Part shown: piece by piece, positions 13,858 through 21,409 of the stretch | Layout: each line of letters opens with the position of its first letter | Position numbering within the stretch: position 1 is the first letter of the stretch | Source of the DNA: CAZOIA01 sp964579675 | Lineage (GTDB): Bacteria > Planctomycetota > Phycisphaerae > UBA1845 > PWPN01 | Direction: 5' to 3' | Assembly: GCA_964579675.1 (NCBI GenBank) | Contig: CAZOIA010000089.1 | Location: forward strand, 1 to 22,722 | Length of the DNA: 22,722 nucleotides | Position numbers and translations under genes: made by a program | Notes under the pieces: model-generated | What the model saw: only the letters and a program-made list of their open reading frames with translations | The model's database searches: none | Told to the model about the DNA's origin: nothing

Positions 13858-15684
13858 ATGGGACCCATCATAGGCATCGACTTGGGAACGACGAATTCCG
13901 CGGTGGCGTACATGAAAGACGGAGAGTCCGTCATCGTGCCCAACCTGGAGGGAGACGCGCTGACGCCGTCCGTAGTGGCTTTCGCCGACGATGACCGCCG
14001 GTGGGTGGGGCGGATCGCCAAGACCCAGGCCGCGGCAAACCCCCAGAGGACGATATTCTCCATCAAGCGGCGGATGGGGTGTACCCGCACCGCCCGCGAG
14101 GAGCTTGCCACCGTTGTCTCTTCTATCAAGCGGCGGATGGGCTCCGACAACGTGGTGAAAGTTGGTGAGCGCACGTACACGCCCATCGAGATCTCCGCCA
14201 TGATCCTGGAAAAGCTGAAGATGGATGCCGAGGCATACCTGGGCGAACCGGTCGAGCGGGCGGTCATCACCGTGCCGGCCTACTTCAACGACAGCCAACG
14301 ACGGGCGACCCGGGAGGCCGGCGCGGTCGCCGGCCTGGAGGTGGTGCGCCTGGTCAACGAGCCGACGGCGGCGTCGCTGGCGTACGGCCTGGACATCGAG
14401 AAGGTACACTCGGTTCTGGTCTGGGACCTGGGCGGCGGGACGTTCGATGTGTCCGTCCTCGAGCTCGGCGACGGGGTCTTCGAGGTCAAGGCCGTCAACG
14501 GGAATACCAAGTTAGGCGGGGACGATTACGATCAGCGCCTCGCCGAGATGCTGGCGGACCGCTTTCGCGACGAATGGGACGTTGACCTGAACGGAGATCC
14601 GACGGCTAGGCGAATGACGCGCCAGTTGGCCGAGCAGACCAAGATACGGCTTTCCAGCGATACCGAGGCGCACGTGGTGTTGCCAGTCTACCTCAGCCGG
14701 GGCTGCCGGTGTGCCGTGACAGTCACCAGAGAGGCCTTCGAAGGGGCCACCGCCGACATTACTGAGAAGATGGCAGCTCCGGCGGAGCGTGCCTTATCTG
14801 ACGCGGGTCTTGAGCCAGTCGACCTGGACCGGGTTGTCCTGGTCGGCGGGATGAGCCGAGTGCCGGCAGTCCGGCGCCTGGTCAAGCGGCTTACCGGGAT
14901 CGAGCCCTACGGGCACATCGATCCGGACAAGGTCGTCGCCCTGGGGGCGGCGATTCAGGCGGGCGTGCTCGCCGGGCAGGTCCACAATGTCACCCTGGTC
15001 GACGTGACGCCGCTGTCGCTGGGAATCGAGACCCAGGGCGAGCTCTTCGCCCGCATCATCCATCGCAACACCCCCATCCCCACCAGCAAGAGCAAGCTGT
15101 TCACCAATGCGAAAGATGACCAGACCGCGGTGGAGATACACGTCCTTCAGGGCGAGCGGGAACTCGCTCCGGACAATATCACTCTGGATAGGTTCGAGCT
15201 GTGCGATATCACGCCGCAACCCCGTGGCGAGGCCAGGATGGAGGTCACCTTCGACATCGACGCCAACGGAATGGTTCACGTTTCGGCTACCGATCTTCAA
15301 ACCGAGACCACGGAGCGGATTCGCGTTGAGGCGGCCTGTCAACCTTCCGCCGAGGAAGTGGAACGAATGCTGACCGAGAGCCGAAAGAAGATGGAGTCGG
15401 ACCGGCGCCGGCGCGGAGAGATCGAGGCCGCCTTGCGTGGAGAGAATCTGATCCTGGCCACGGAGAAACTCATCGGCGACATGGGAGAGACATCGGACGA
15501 GACGGTCCGTCAGGCAGCCGAAGCCGCCGAGCGCGGCGCGGCGGAGGTCCGTACCGCGCTGGCCGACGGGAGACTTGAACGCATGACTTCGGCCAACGAG
15601 ACGCTCGAGGCGCAACTGAAGAAGCTCGACCTGGCGATCAAAGCCGCGAAACAACCCACTGTGGTCCAGGAGTCTGCTGCCTGA
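13858..15684 (+). CDS. dnaK: Hsp70 chaperone DnaK
   Basis: The 608-residue Hsp70 has the complete ATPase domain (IGIDLGTTNSAV at 5-16, NEPTAASLAYGLD, DLGGGTFDVS, VLVGGMSRVPAV), the linker region VDVTPLSLGIETQGE and a substrate-binding domain (IPTSKSKLFTNAKDDQ). The lid helices are present but the disordered C-terminal tail of typical DnaK is short. The segment SIKRRMG occurs twice, 21 residues apart, flanking an insert encoded between perfect 17-bp direct repeats (14062-14078 and 14125-14141). AAGGAG precedes the ATG. No grpE or full dnaJ is nearby; J-domain and zinc-finger functions are supplied by the genes at 6564 and 3076. It is probably a gas-vesicle-dedicated Hsp70, which is inference from location. 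Confidence 0.97.
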   Translation: MGPIIGIDLGTTNSAVAYMKDGESVIVPNLEGDALTPSVVAFADDDRRWVGRIAKTQAAANPQRTIFSIKRRMGCTRTAREELATVVSSIKRRMGSDNVVKVGERTYTPIEISAMILEKLKMDAEAYLGEPVERAVITVPAYFNDSQRRATREAGAVAGLEVVRLVNEPTAASLAYGLDIEKVHSVLVWDLGGGTFDVSVLELGDGVFEVKAVNGNTKLGGDDYDQRLAEMLADRFRDEWDVDLNGDPTARRMTRQLAEQTKIRLSSDTEAHVVLPVYLSRGCRCAVTVTREAFEGATADITEKMAAPAERALSDAGLEPVDLDRVVLVGGMSRVPAVRRLVKRLTGIEPYGHIDPDKVVALGAAIQAGVLAGQVHNVTLVDVTPLSLGIETQGELFARIIHRNTPIPTSKSKLFTNAKDDQTAVEIHVLQGERELAPDNITLDRFELCDITPQPRGEARMEVTFDIDANGMVHVSATDLQTETTERIRVEAACQPSAEEVERMLTESRKKMESDRRRRGEIEAALRGENLILATEKLIGDMGETSDETVRQAAEAAERGAAEVRTALADGRLERMTSANETLEAQLKKLDLAIKAAKQPTVVQESAA

Positions 15685-15713
15685 AGTCATCACGATGAAA
15701 ACCGGAGAACTCT

Positions 15714-15748
15714 TGCAGGATTTGCCGGTTCCCCGCCGGCAAACTGCA
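15714..15748 (+). promoter_or_regulatory. strong hairpin between dnaK and the Hsp20 gene
   Basis: TGCAG (15714) - GA bulge - TTTGCCGG (15721-15728) - loop TTCCCCG - CCGGCAAA (15736-15743) - CTGCA (15744-15748) forms a 13-bp stem with one bulge. There is no T-run, so it is not a standard intrinsic terminator. It may be an mRNA processing or stability element that separates expression of dnaK from the following gene. Confidence 0.55.
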
Positions 15749-15797
15749 TAAACTGGTCACGAGCGAACCTTCGAATCAACACGGGAAGGAGAATGAA

Positions 15798-16334
15798 ATG
15801 GCGAAACAAGGCCAACGTGACAAGGACGAAGAAGTCCAGACTTCCATTGGCTTTGGTCTGGGCGGCCTGTTCGAGGGGATTCAGAAGCTGGTCGAAACGG
15901 CCGCCGGACTGCAAGAGTCCGGCGAGGTGAATCGGACCCAGGAGTTCACCATTCCGGGGCTCGGCGAGAAGGGCAAAGGCATCTTCGGCTTTTCCATCAG
16001 GAACCTCGCCGGCGACACTCCAAGCGTGCAGGTCCAGCCGTTCGGCAACATTCACAAGCGCAAAGAGGGAATGGTCGTCGAGGAAGCCAGAGAGCCCGTG
16101 GTCGATACCTTCGAGGAAAGCGATCGAATTCGCGTGATTGCCGAGCTGCCCGGCGTTTCTCAAAGCGATATCAAGTACGAAATCGACGGCGACGTATTGA
16201 CGCTTTCGACTGAAGGTGATCGCGCATACAGCGCGGAAGTGCTTTTGCCCGGTGCCGTCGAGCAGGAGGGCATCGAGTCCTCTTACAACAACGGCATTCT
16301 TGAACTGATAGTCAATAAAGCAAAGGATTCCTGA
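15798..16334 (+). CDS. gvpH: GvpH-like Hsp20-domain protein
   Basis: The 178-residue protein has the standard GvpH layout: helical N-terminus with FGLGGLFEGIQKLVETAAGL, a middle segment (EFTIPGLGEKGKGIFGFSIR), then an alpha-crystallin-type domain from about residue 92 (DTFEESDRIRVIAELPGVSQ, GDVLTLSTEG, and the closing NNGILELIVNK). GvpH resembles small heat shock proteins and can hold GvpA. An AAGGAGAATGAA site precedes the ATG. It fits the family better than the longer paralogue at 11621, which carries a basic linker. It is the last plus-strand gene of the locus and converges on the CDC48-like gene. Confidence 0.9.
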   Translation: MAKQGQRDKDEEVQTSIGFGLGGLFEGIQKLVETAAGLQESGEVNRTQEFTIPGLGEKGKGIFGFSIRNLAGDTPSVQVQPFGNIHKRKEGMVVEEAREPVVDTFEESDRIRVIAELPGVSQSDIKYEIDGDVLTLSTEGDRAYSAEVLLPGAVEQEGIESSYNNGILELIVNKAKDS

Positions 16335-16402
16335 CGCCCGATCTCGAACCTTGGGCCGTCAAGGAGACGCGTCGTAGATTGCCTGCGCGGCCCTCGTCGT
16401 GC

Positions 16403-16468
16403 TGAGAACTCGCGCCCATCCGTTCTCGCGTGGCGGCAGCCATCTTGATTCTCACGTTCTCTGCCGCT
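16403..16468. terminator. inverted repeats between convergent genes (possible bidirectional terminator)
   Basis: GAGAAC/GTTCTC at about 16403-16428 and GCGGCAG/CTGCCGC at about 16432-16466 are present in the convergent gap. The second overlaps the end of the minus-strand ATPase gene. Stems are short and there are no long T-runs, so a termination role is tentative. Confidence 0.3.
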
Positions 16469-18668
16469 CGATGATCTGGCGGGCCTCTTCCATGTTCTTC
16501 ATGCTGATCGTGAATCCGCCGTAGCCTTCGGCGTCGTCTTCGTGCGTTTCGAGGTACTCGCGGATCGCGAGCAGCGCCGCCTTGCTGCATATGCCGGCCA
16601 GGTCTGCCCCGGAGTAGCCCTCGGTGGCATCGGCTATCGCCGACAAACTCACTCCCTTGCCAAGCGGTTTGCCACGTGTATGTATCTCGAGGATAGCCAG
16701 TCGCGTCGCCTTATCGGGCATCGGCAGTTCGAGCAGAAGATCGAACCGCCGCGACCTCAGGATGGCGGGATCGACGATGTCCGGGCGGTTAGTGGCGCCC
16801 AGCACGACCACGCCCTTGAGCTCCTCGATGCCGTCCAACTCGGTGAGGACCTGACTGACCACGCGCTGGGTCACGCCGCTGTCGCCGCCGCGCCCCCGGG
16901 CCGGGACCAGGCTGTCGATCTCGTCGAAGAACAGGATGCAAGGCGAAGCCTGCTTGGCCTTACGAAAGACCTCCCGGATGCCCTTCTCCGACGCGCCGAC
17001 CCACTGGCTCAGCAGCTCCGGGCCTTTTACGGAGATGAAGTTGACCTTGCTCTCCTGGGCCAGGGCTTTGGCCAGGAGTGTCTTGCCCGTCCCCGGAGCA
17101 CCGGTGAGCAGGATTCCCTTGGCGGGGCGGGTGGCGGCGATCTGGAATAGCTCGGCGTGCTGAAGCGGCCACTGGACGGTCTCGGTTAGTTCTTGCTTGA
17201 CTCCCTCCAGGCCGCCCACGTCCTCCCAGCTCACGTCGGGAACTTCGACAAACACCTCACGGATCGCCGACGGGTCGATCTCCTTCAATGCCTCCAGGAA
17301 GTGGTCCATGTGGATCTCGAGATTCAACAGTTGCTCGTAGGGGACCTCCTCCAGGGCAAAGTCGATGTTGGGAAAGATGGTTCGCAGACAGGCCATCGCG
17401 GCTTCGCGACAGAGTGCTTCCAGGTCGGCGCCGACGAATCCGTGCGTGATCTGGGCCAGGCGTTGGAGGTCTACATCTTCAGCCAGGGGCATCCCGCGGC
17501 TGTGGATTTGAATGATATCCAGCCGGCCGTTCGCGTCGGGAATGCCAATTTCGATTTCCCGATCGAAACGGCCCGGCCGACGCAGTGCCGGATCCAGCGT
17601 GTTGGCGATATTGGTCGCGCCAATCACCAGGACCTCGCCGCGGCCGCTCAGCCCGTCCATAAGAGCAAGCAACTGGGCCACGACCCGGCGCTCCACCTGC
17701 TTCTCCGCACCCATTTCCTCACGCTTTGGCGCAATGGCATCGAGCTCGTCGAGAAAGATGATCGCCGGCGCGTGGGCCGAGGCCTCTTCGAAAATCGCCC
17801 TGAGCTTGCCCTCGCTCTCACCATAATACTTGGCCATGATCTCCGGACCGCTGATGTGCACGAAGTGAGCATCGGTCTCGTTGGCGACGGCGCGGGCGAT
17901 CAACGTCTTGCCCGTTCCCGGCGGGCCGTACAGCAGCACACCCTTGGGCGCGTCGATGCCCAGCCGCTGGAAGACCTGGGGGTACTTTAACGGCAGTTCC
18001 ACCATCTCCCGGATCCGTCGCACTTCCCGCCCCAACCCGCCGACATCCTCGTACGAGACGCGCTGCCCCCTTAGCTCAGCGGTTCTTTCCTCCTTAACCT
18101 GGATGAGTGTGCTGGCGTGCACCAGTACCGGGCCCGCGGGCGTGGTGCTCAGGACGCTGAAATCGTGTGATCGGGCACCGAACAGCGTCGCCCGCACCGT
18201 ATCACCGGCCACGACCGGCAGGCCCTCCAGCAGACGCCCGAGGTACTTCGTATCACGCTTGGCAGTCATCGAAGGGAGCTCTTCGGCCGGCGACAAGACG
18301 ATGCGCCCGGCATGCCGCGCCGTGACCTTCGACACGGTCACTTTCTCATCGAGGCCGGCCTGACAGTTTCCCCTCACCAGACCGTCTATTTGAATGACGC
18401 CTTTCCCTCGTTCGCTTTGGAACGTAGGCATGACCTTGGCTACAGTGCTTCGTTTGGCCTTCAGTTCCACGATGTCGCCAACATCCGCCGCGAGCCTGGA
18501 CATGTCCTCCGGATCAACGCGTGCAATGCCCCTGCCCACGTCCTTGGGCCACCCCTCGGCCACTTTCAGGACAATCCCGCCGACTCCGTCCGGGGCGGGG
18601 GAGGGTTTCTTTCGAGCCGGCTTCCCCTCCTTCAGTTCAATTCCGCCGGACTTACGAGTAGGTGCCAC
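16452..18668 (-). CDS. CDC48/VAT-type double AAA+ ATPase
   Basis: This 738-residue protein is a Cdc48/p97/VAT homologue, an unfoldase that extracts or remodels proteins. After a low-complexity start, an N-domain spans about 28-195 (double-psi-barrel pattern, GRGIARVDPEDM), then D1 with Walker A GPPGTGKT (248-255), Walker B IIFLDE (303-308) and arginine-finger motif RPGRFDRE, and D2 with GAPGTGKT (523-530) and ILFFDE (578-583). In D2 the usual RPGRFD is replaced by RSRRFD. Start GTG 18668 has a GGGAG site nine bases upstream, which overlaps the end of the preceding gene. It is convergent to the gvp operon; Cdc48-type genes next to gas vesicle genes suggest a role in disassembly or quality control (inference). 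Confidence 0.95.
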   Translation of the reverse strand: MAPTRKSGGIELKEGKPARKKPSPAPDGVGGIVLKVAEGWPKDVGRGIARVDPEDMSRLAADVGDIVELKAKRSTVAKVMPTFQSERGKGVIQIDGLVRGNCQAGLDEKVTVSKVTARHAGRIVLSPAEELPSMTAKRDTKYLGRLLEGLPVVAGDTVRATLFGARSHDFSVLSTTPAGPVLVHASTLIQVKEERTAELRGQRVSYEDVGGLGREVRRIREMVELPLKYPQVFQRLGIDAPKGVLLYGPPGTGKTLIARAVANETDAHFVHISGPEIMAKYYGESEGKLRAIFEEASAHAPAIIFLDELDAIAPKREEMGAEKQVERRVVAQLLALMDGLSGRGEVLVIGATNIANTLDPALRRPGRFDREIEIGIPDANGRLDIIQIHSRGMPLAEDVDLQRLAQITHGFVGADLEALCREAAMACLRTIFPNIDFALEEVPYEQLLNLEIHMDHFLEALKEIDPSAIREVFVEVPDVSWEDVGGLEGVKQELTETVQWPLQHAELFQIAATRPAKGILLTGAPGTGKTLLAKALAQESKVNFISVKGPELLSQWVGASEKGIREVFRKAKQASPCILFFDEIDSLVPARGRGGDSGVTQRVVSQVLTELDGIEELKGVVVLGATNRPDIVDPAILRSRRFDLLLELPMPDKATRLAILEIHTRGKPLGKGVSLSAIADATEGYSGADLAGICSKAALLAIREYLETHEDDAEGYGGFTISMKNMEEARQIIERQRT

Positions 18669-18680
18669 GTCTATGCTCCC

Positions 18681-19319
18681 TTATGTCAGCCTTCCTTGAG
18701 CCCCGTTCTTTCGCCGCGCCGCAGGTTCGTCCAGGCGCGTTAGGATGATGTCCTCGGCCAGATACGACTCAGCGTTGTGCATCAGGCCAAGAAAAAGGAT
18801 CCCCGTGCGCCCCGGACGGAGCGACTCGTTGATACGCCCGCCCAGGTAGGCATCCCGTTCGGCCATCAGCACCCGGGCGCGGGCTGCTTGATCTACGTGT
18901 TCCGCTGAGCCATCGTCGGACGACCGGCTCGCCAGGGCCGCCTGCACTTTATGATACTCCTCTAGGAGCAGTTCGGGGTCTTCCGTGCCCATCAACGTCG
19001 CCCCCCGGGCCATGAGCTCCAGGAGCAACTGATGGTTCTCGCTTCCCTTCCCGGCGGCTGCCTTGACGATCTCGAGTTCCTTGCCACAGACCGGCAACCC
19101 GTCCTGGTACAAATCGACCCGCCCATAGTCCAGTCTCAACCGGTCAAGACCGGTGCGGACCGATTGCCAGAACGTAGCCAGGACGGCCAGGTAGTCCTCC
19201 CAGTGCCGACGGCCCAGTCGTTCGATGTAGGCCGCCGCCAGCTCTGTGCCCATCGATCCCATATCCGCCGGAGAATGGATGATCGGGACGTGGATCAGCC
19301 GCCGGCTGTACTCGTCCAT
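18681..19319 (-). CDS. conserved protein of unknown function, paired with the CDC48-like gene
   Basis: I do not recognise this protein of about 212 residues. The N-terminus reads SRRLIHVPIIHSPADMGSMG, the middle is helical (WEDYLAVLATFWQSVRTGLD), and the C-terminal third has RDAYLGGRINESLRPGRTGI followed by LFLGLMHN, which faintly recalls TraB/GumN-like proteins. I chose ATG 19319, right before the conserved-looking start; ATG 19364 and TTG 19385 would extend it with a polar segment and have no ribosome binding site. Its stop lies 12 bases before the CDC48-like GTG, so the two form an operon and probably one functional unit. Confidence 0.7.
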   Translation of the reverse strand: MDEYSRRLIHVPIIHSPADMGSMGTELAAAYIERLGRRHWEDYLAVLATFWQSVRTGLDRLRLDYGRVDLYQDGLPVCGKELEIVKAAAGKGSENHQLLLELMARGATLMGTEDPELLLEEYHKVQAALASRSSDDGSAEHVDQAARARVLMAERDAYLGGRINESLRPGRTGILFLGLMHNAESYLAEDIILTRLDEPAARRKNGAQGRLT

Positions 19320-19370
19320 GCCCGTTCTCTTGGCCTCGTCGTTCGGTGCTGTTCTGCGCGCCATAAACCA

Positions 19371-19392
19371 GCGCGGGTGCCCCAACCCGCGC
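19371..19392. promoter_or_regulatory. perfect 8-bp hairpin upstream of the minus-strand operon
   Basis: GCGCGGGT (19371-19378) - GCCCCA - ACCCGCGC (19385-19392) is an exact inverted repeat with a 6-base loop, located in the 5' leader of the minus-strand gene pair. On that strand it lies downstream of a strong but orphan AGGAGG sequence (about 19412-19418) that has no start codon at normal distance. A leader regulatory hairpin or an operator is possible. Confidence 0.45.
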
Positions 19393-19574
19393 CGACGGGC
19401 GAATCGAGCCCTTCCTCCTTATCTTATCTCTTATCGGAAGCCGCGGGCACCCACTTCAACGGGATCTCGGGGGTCTCAGTAGGCCAAACAGGCGGCGTCG
19501 CGACCCCTCAAGCCTGGAAGCGTGGCGGAATAGGCCCGCTGGCCGACATAGTGCCGAATTCTGTGCAGATGTAA
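19393..19574. other. intergenic region, no gene seen
   Basis: This stretch lies between the minus-strand operon and the mobile-element debris. It contains a repeated ATAAGA/ATAAGG pattern on the minus strand (about 19418-19436), which could hold a -10 element for the minus-strand operon, but I cannot define a full promoter. Confidence 0.4.
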
Positions 19575-19865
19575 GCGCTCGACCAACCCCACGGTGGGCA
19601 TGACCGGGCGGTCGCGTCGCGGTTCCTGATCGATCTTCGTCTCGGTCCACGCACCCTGGAATCGGCCGCCGCATTGCTGGCCTCGGTGGCGATGGCCGGC
19701 GGGAACACGCAGCCTCCGCCGCTGCTGCTGATCGACAACCATCTGCCTTATCCCGCTGCGATCTTGCAGGTCTTCGGCGTGATCCGCCATCGGCGCCGCA
19801 AGCGGGGGCGAGGACGGCTCAAGCATCCCGATTTGAAACCCCCGCCGGGTTTGTTGGCCGGCGTG
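19575..19865 (+). pseudogene. transposase fragment
   Basis: An open frame after TAA 19572 reads HDRAVASRFLIDLRLGPRTL, then a segment with LPYPAAILQVFG, HRRRKRGRGRLKHPDLKPPP and GLLAGVV. The IDNHLPYPAAILQVFG...RGRGR-K-P-LKPPPGLL-GVV pattern is that of an IS transposase (IS1-like or a related DDE type), but both ends are missing and no terminal inverted repeats are visible. It is joined in frame to a serine-recombinase fragment. Non-functional. Confidence 0.65.
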
Positions 19866-20090
19866 GTGGACTGCGTAGCGGTCTGCAAGGTGGATCGTGT
19901 GAGCCGCTCGCGGTTGGAGTCTGCCCGGATGATGGAGACCTTCGAGAAGGACAACTTTTCTTTCGCATCTGTCACGCAGCACTTTAACACGCCCGCCTCG
20001 ATGGGCCGACTGAGTCAGAACATCCTGTTGAGCTTCGCTTAATTCGAGCGCGTGATCATCTGCGAACGGCGCCGCGACAGTTGCGCGCAG
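19866..20090 (+). pseudogene. serine recombinase fragment with nonsense codon
   Basis: From about 19866 the frame reads DCVAVCKVDRVSRSRLESAR, then MMETFEKDNFSFASVTQHFN and TPASMGRLSQNILLSFA, which is the catalytic-domain end of a large serine recombinase (the KVDR-SRS and SVTQ-FNT-TSMGRL-LNILLSFAQFERE motifs). TAA at 20040-20042 stands where the family has Gln; beyond it the frame continues FERVIICERRRD, so the stop is a recent point mutation or later decay. N-terminal catalytic serine and the DNA-binding half are absent. Confidence 0.75.
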
Positions 20091-20119
20091 CTCGTTGACT
20101 CAAGAGCCCCTCTTCGATG

Positions 20120-20148
20120 TTGACACAAGCGTGGAACCGTGTTACCAT
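20120..20148 (+). promoter_or_regulatory. sigma-70-type promoter
   Basis: TTGACA at 20120-20125 and TACCAT at 20143-20148 with a 17-base spacer, about 80 bp before the PEP-CTERM gene start. The -35 box is a perfect consensus; the -10 differs at two positions. No other gene intervenes. Confidence 0.6.
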
Positions 20149-20228
20149 CGCCGAGTAGACCTGTCGGTGGCTAAGCGGAGAAAGGCAACTCTCCCGACGC
20201 CGCCCAAAAAGAGGAGAGAGGAGTACCG

Positions 20229-21365
20229 ATGCGAGAGATAATGCTCACGGTGTTGTTTGTTGTCGCGCTGCTGTGGACACCCGCTGCTGCGGCGTTGACT
20301 TGGACGACCGAGTATCTTCCCCCCAACGACTGGCACAAGTGGTCATTGCATGTCAGCGACGGATGTGTCGCGTGGGCCGCTCACGGCTACGGGCAGGATG
20401 ACGAGATCTACTACTTCGACGGCACCACCATCCACCAACTGACCGACAACAGCGCAGGCGAGGTGCCCCATGACATGGACGGCGGCGCGGTCGTGTGGAC
20501 CAGTGCCGAGTCCGGCATATCCCAGGTGTACGTTTACCGCAACGGCGTGACTACGCGCCTGGATACCCCCGGCCGCGAGGCTTTGTTCCCCCGCATCTCC
20601 GGGCAGAACGTCGCCTGGATCGGCCGGGCCGGCGCCGATGACCTCTTCGTGTATGACGGCACCACGATCCAGCAGGTGACCGACGACAGTTACGCCGACT
20701 GGACCTGTGACATCAGCGGTTCGAGGGTCGCCTGGCAGCGGTGGGACGGCTCCGGATATGAGGTCTTTACCCACGATTTGGGCGGCGGGATGCAGAACCT
20801 CAGCAACTCTTCGCGTTGGGCGTTCAGGCCACGCATCGACGGCGACACGATCGCCTGGGTCGGCGAGGTACGCCCCAACGTGCGTAACGACGTGTTTTGT
20901 TACTGTGGCGGCATCCGGCAACTGACCAACCTCGGCTACCTCGATCATTACGTGCAGCCGGAGGTTTCCGGCACGAAGGTCGTCTGGAGCTGCGAGGTGG
21001 GCGGCGAGTACAAACTGTTGTTATATGACTGCGTCACGAGCATAACCACGGAGTTGGCCAGCAGCCCCACGTATCGCTATTATCCACAGATCGATGGCGA
21101 CTACGTCGTCTGGTCAGAGCACGACGGGCATGACCACGAGATCTTCCTCTACGACGGGGTTCAGACCTACCAGATTACCGACAACGACATAGGCGACGGC
21201 GGCGTGTGTGTTTCGGGGAACACGCTGGCGTGGATCAGCACCCTGGATGTGTACGGCAATTCTCAGATCTCTATCGCCACTCTGGTGCCCGAGCCGTCCA
21301 CGGCACTGCTTCTCGTGCTGGGCGCAGTCCTTGCCGCCGGGCCCCGGCGCCGACGCCGAGGGTAG
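20229..21365 (+). CDS. secreted beta-propeller protein with PEP-CTERM sorting signal
   Basis: The 378-residue precursor has an N-terminal signal peptide (residues 1-22, MREIM then hydrophobic LTVLFVVALLWTP-AAAA), a body of about seven repeats of 40-50 residues, and a C-terminal sorting tail VPEPSTALLLVLGAVLAAGP followed by an Arg cluster. Repeats have the form ISG-x-VAW-x-G...(I/V)FxYDG-x-(I/V)xQ(L/I)TD, as in TolB-like or YncE-like beta-propellers. PEP-CTERM proteins are processed by an exosortase and are typical of exopolysaccharide producers, including planctomycetes. A GAGGAG ribosome binding site precedes ATG 20229. Its ligand is unknown, and there is no evident link to gas vesicles. It converges on menC. 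Confidence 0.9.
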   Translation: MREIMLTVLFVVALLWTPAAAALTWTTEYLPPNDWHKWSLHVSDGCVAWAAHGYGQDDEIYYFDGTTIHQLTDNSAGEVPHDMDGGAVVWTSAESGISQVYVYRNGVTTRLDTPGREALFPRISGQNVAWIGRAGADDLFVYDGTTIQQVTDDSYADWTCDISGSRVAWQRWDGSGYEVFTHDLGGGMQNLSNSSRWAFRPRIDGDTIAWVGEVRPNVRNDVFCYCGGIRQLTNLGYLDHYVQPEVSGTKVVWSCEVGGEYKLLLYDCVTSITTELASSPTYRYYPQIDGDYVVWSEHDGHDHEIFLYDGVQTYQITDNDIGDGGVCVSGNTLAWISTLDVYGNSQISIATLVPEPSTALLLVLGAVLAAGPRRRRRG

Positions 21366-21409
21366 CCGCGCCGCGCGTCAGTCCGGCCCTCGCGGGGGTG
21401 GCCCGGGTC

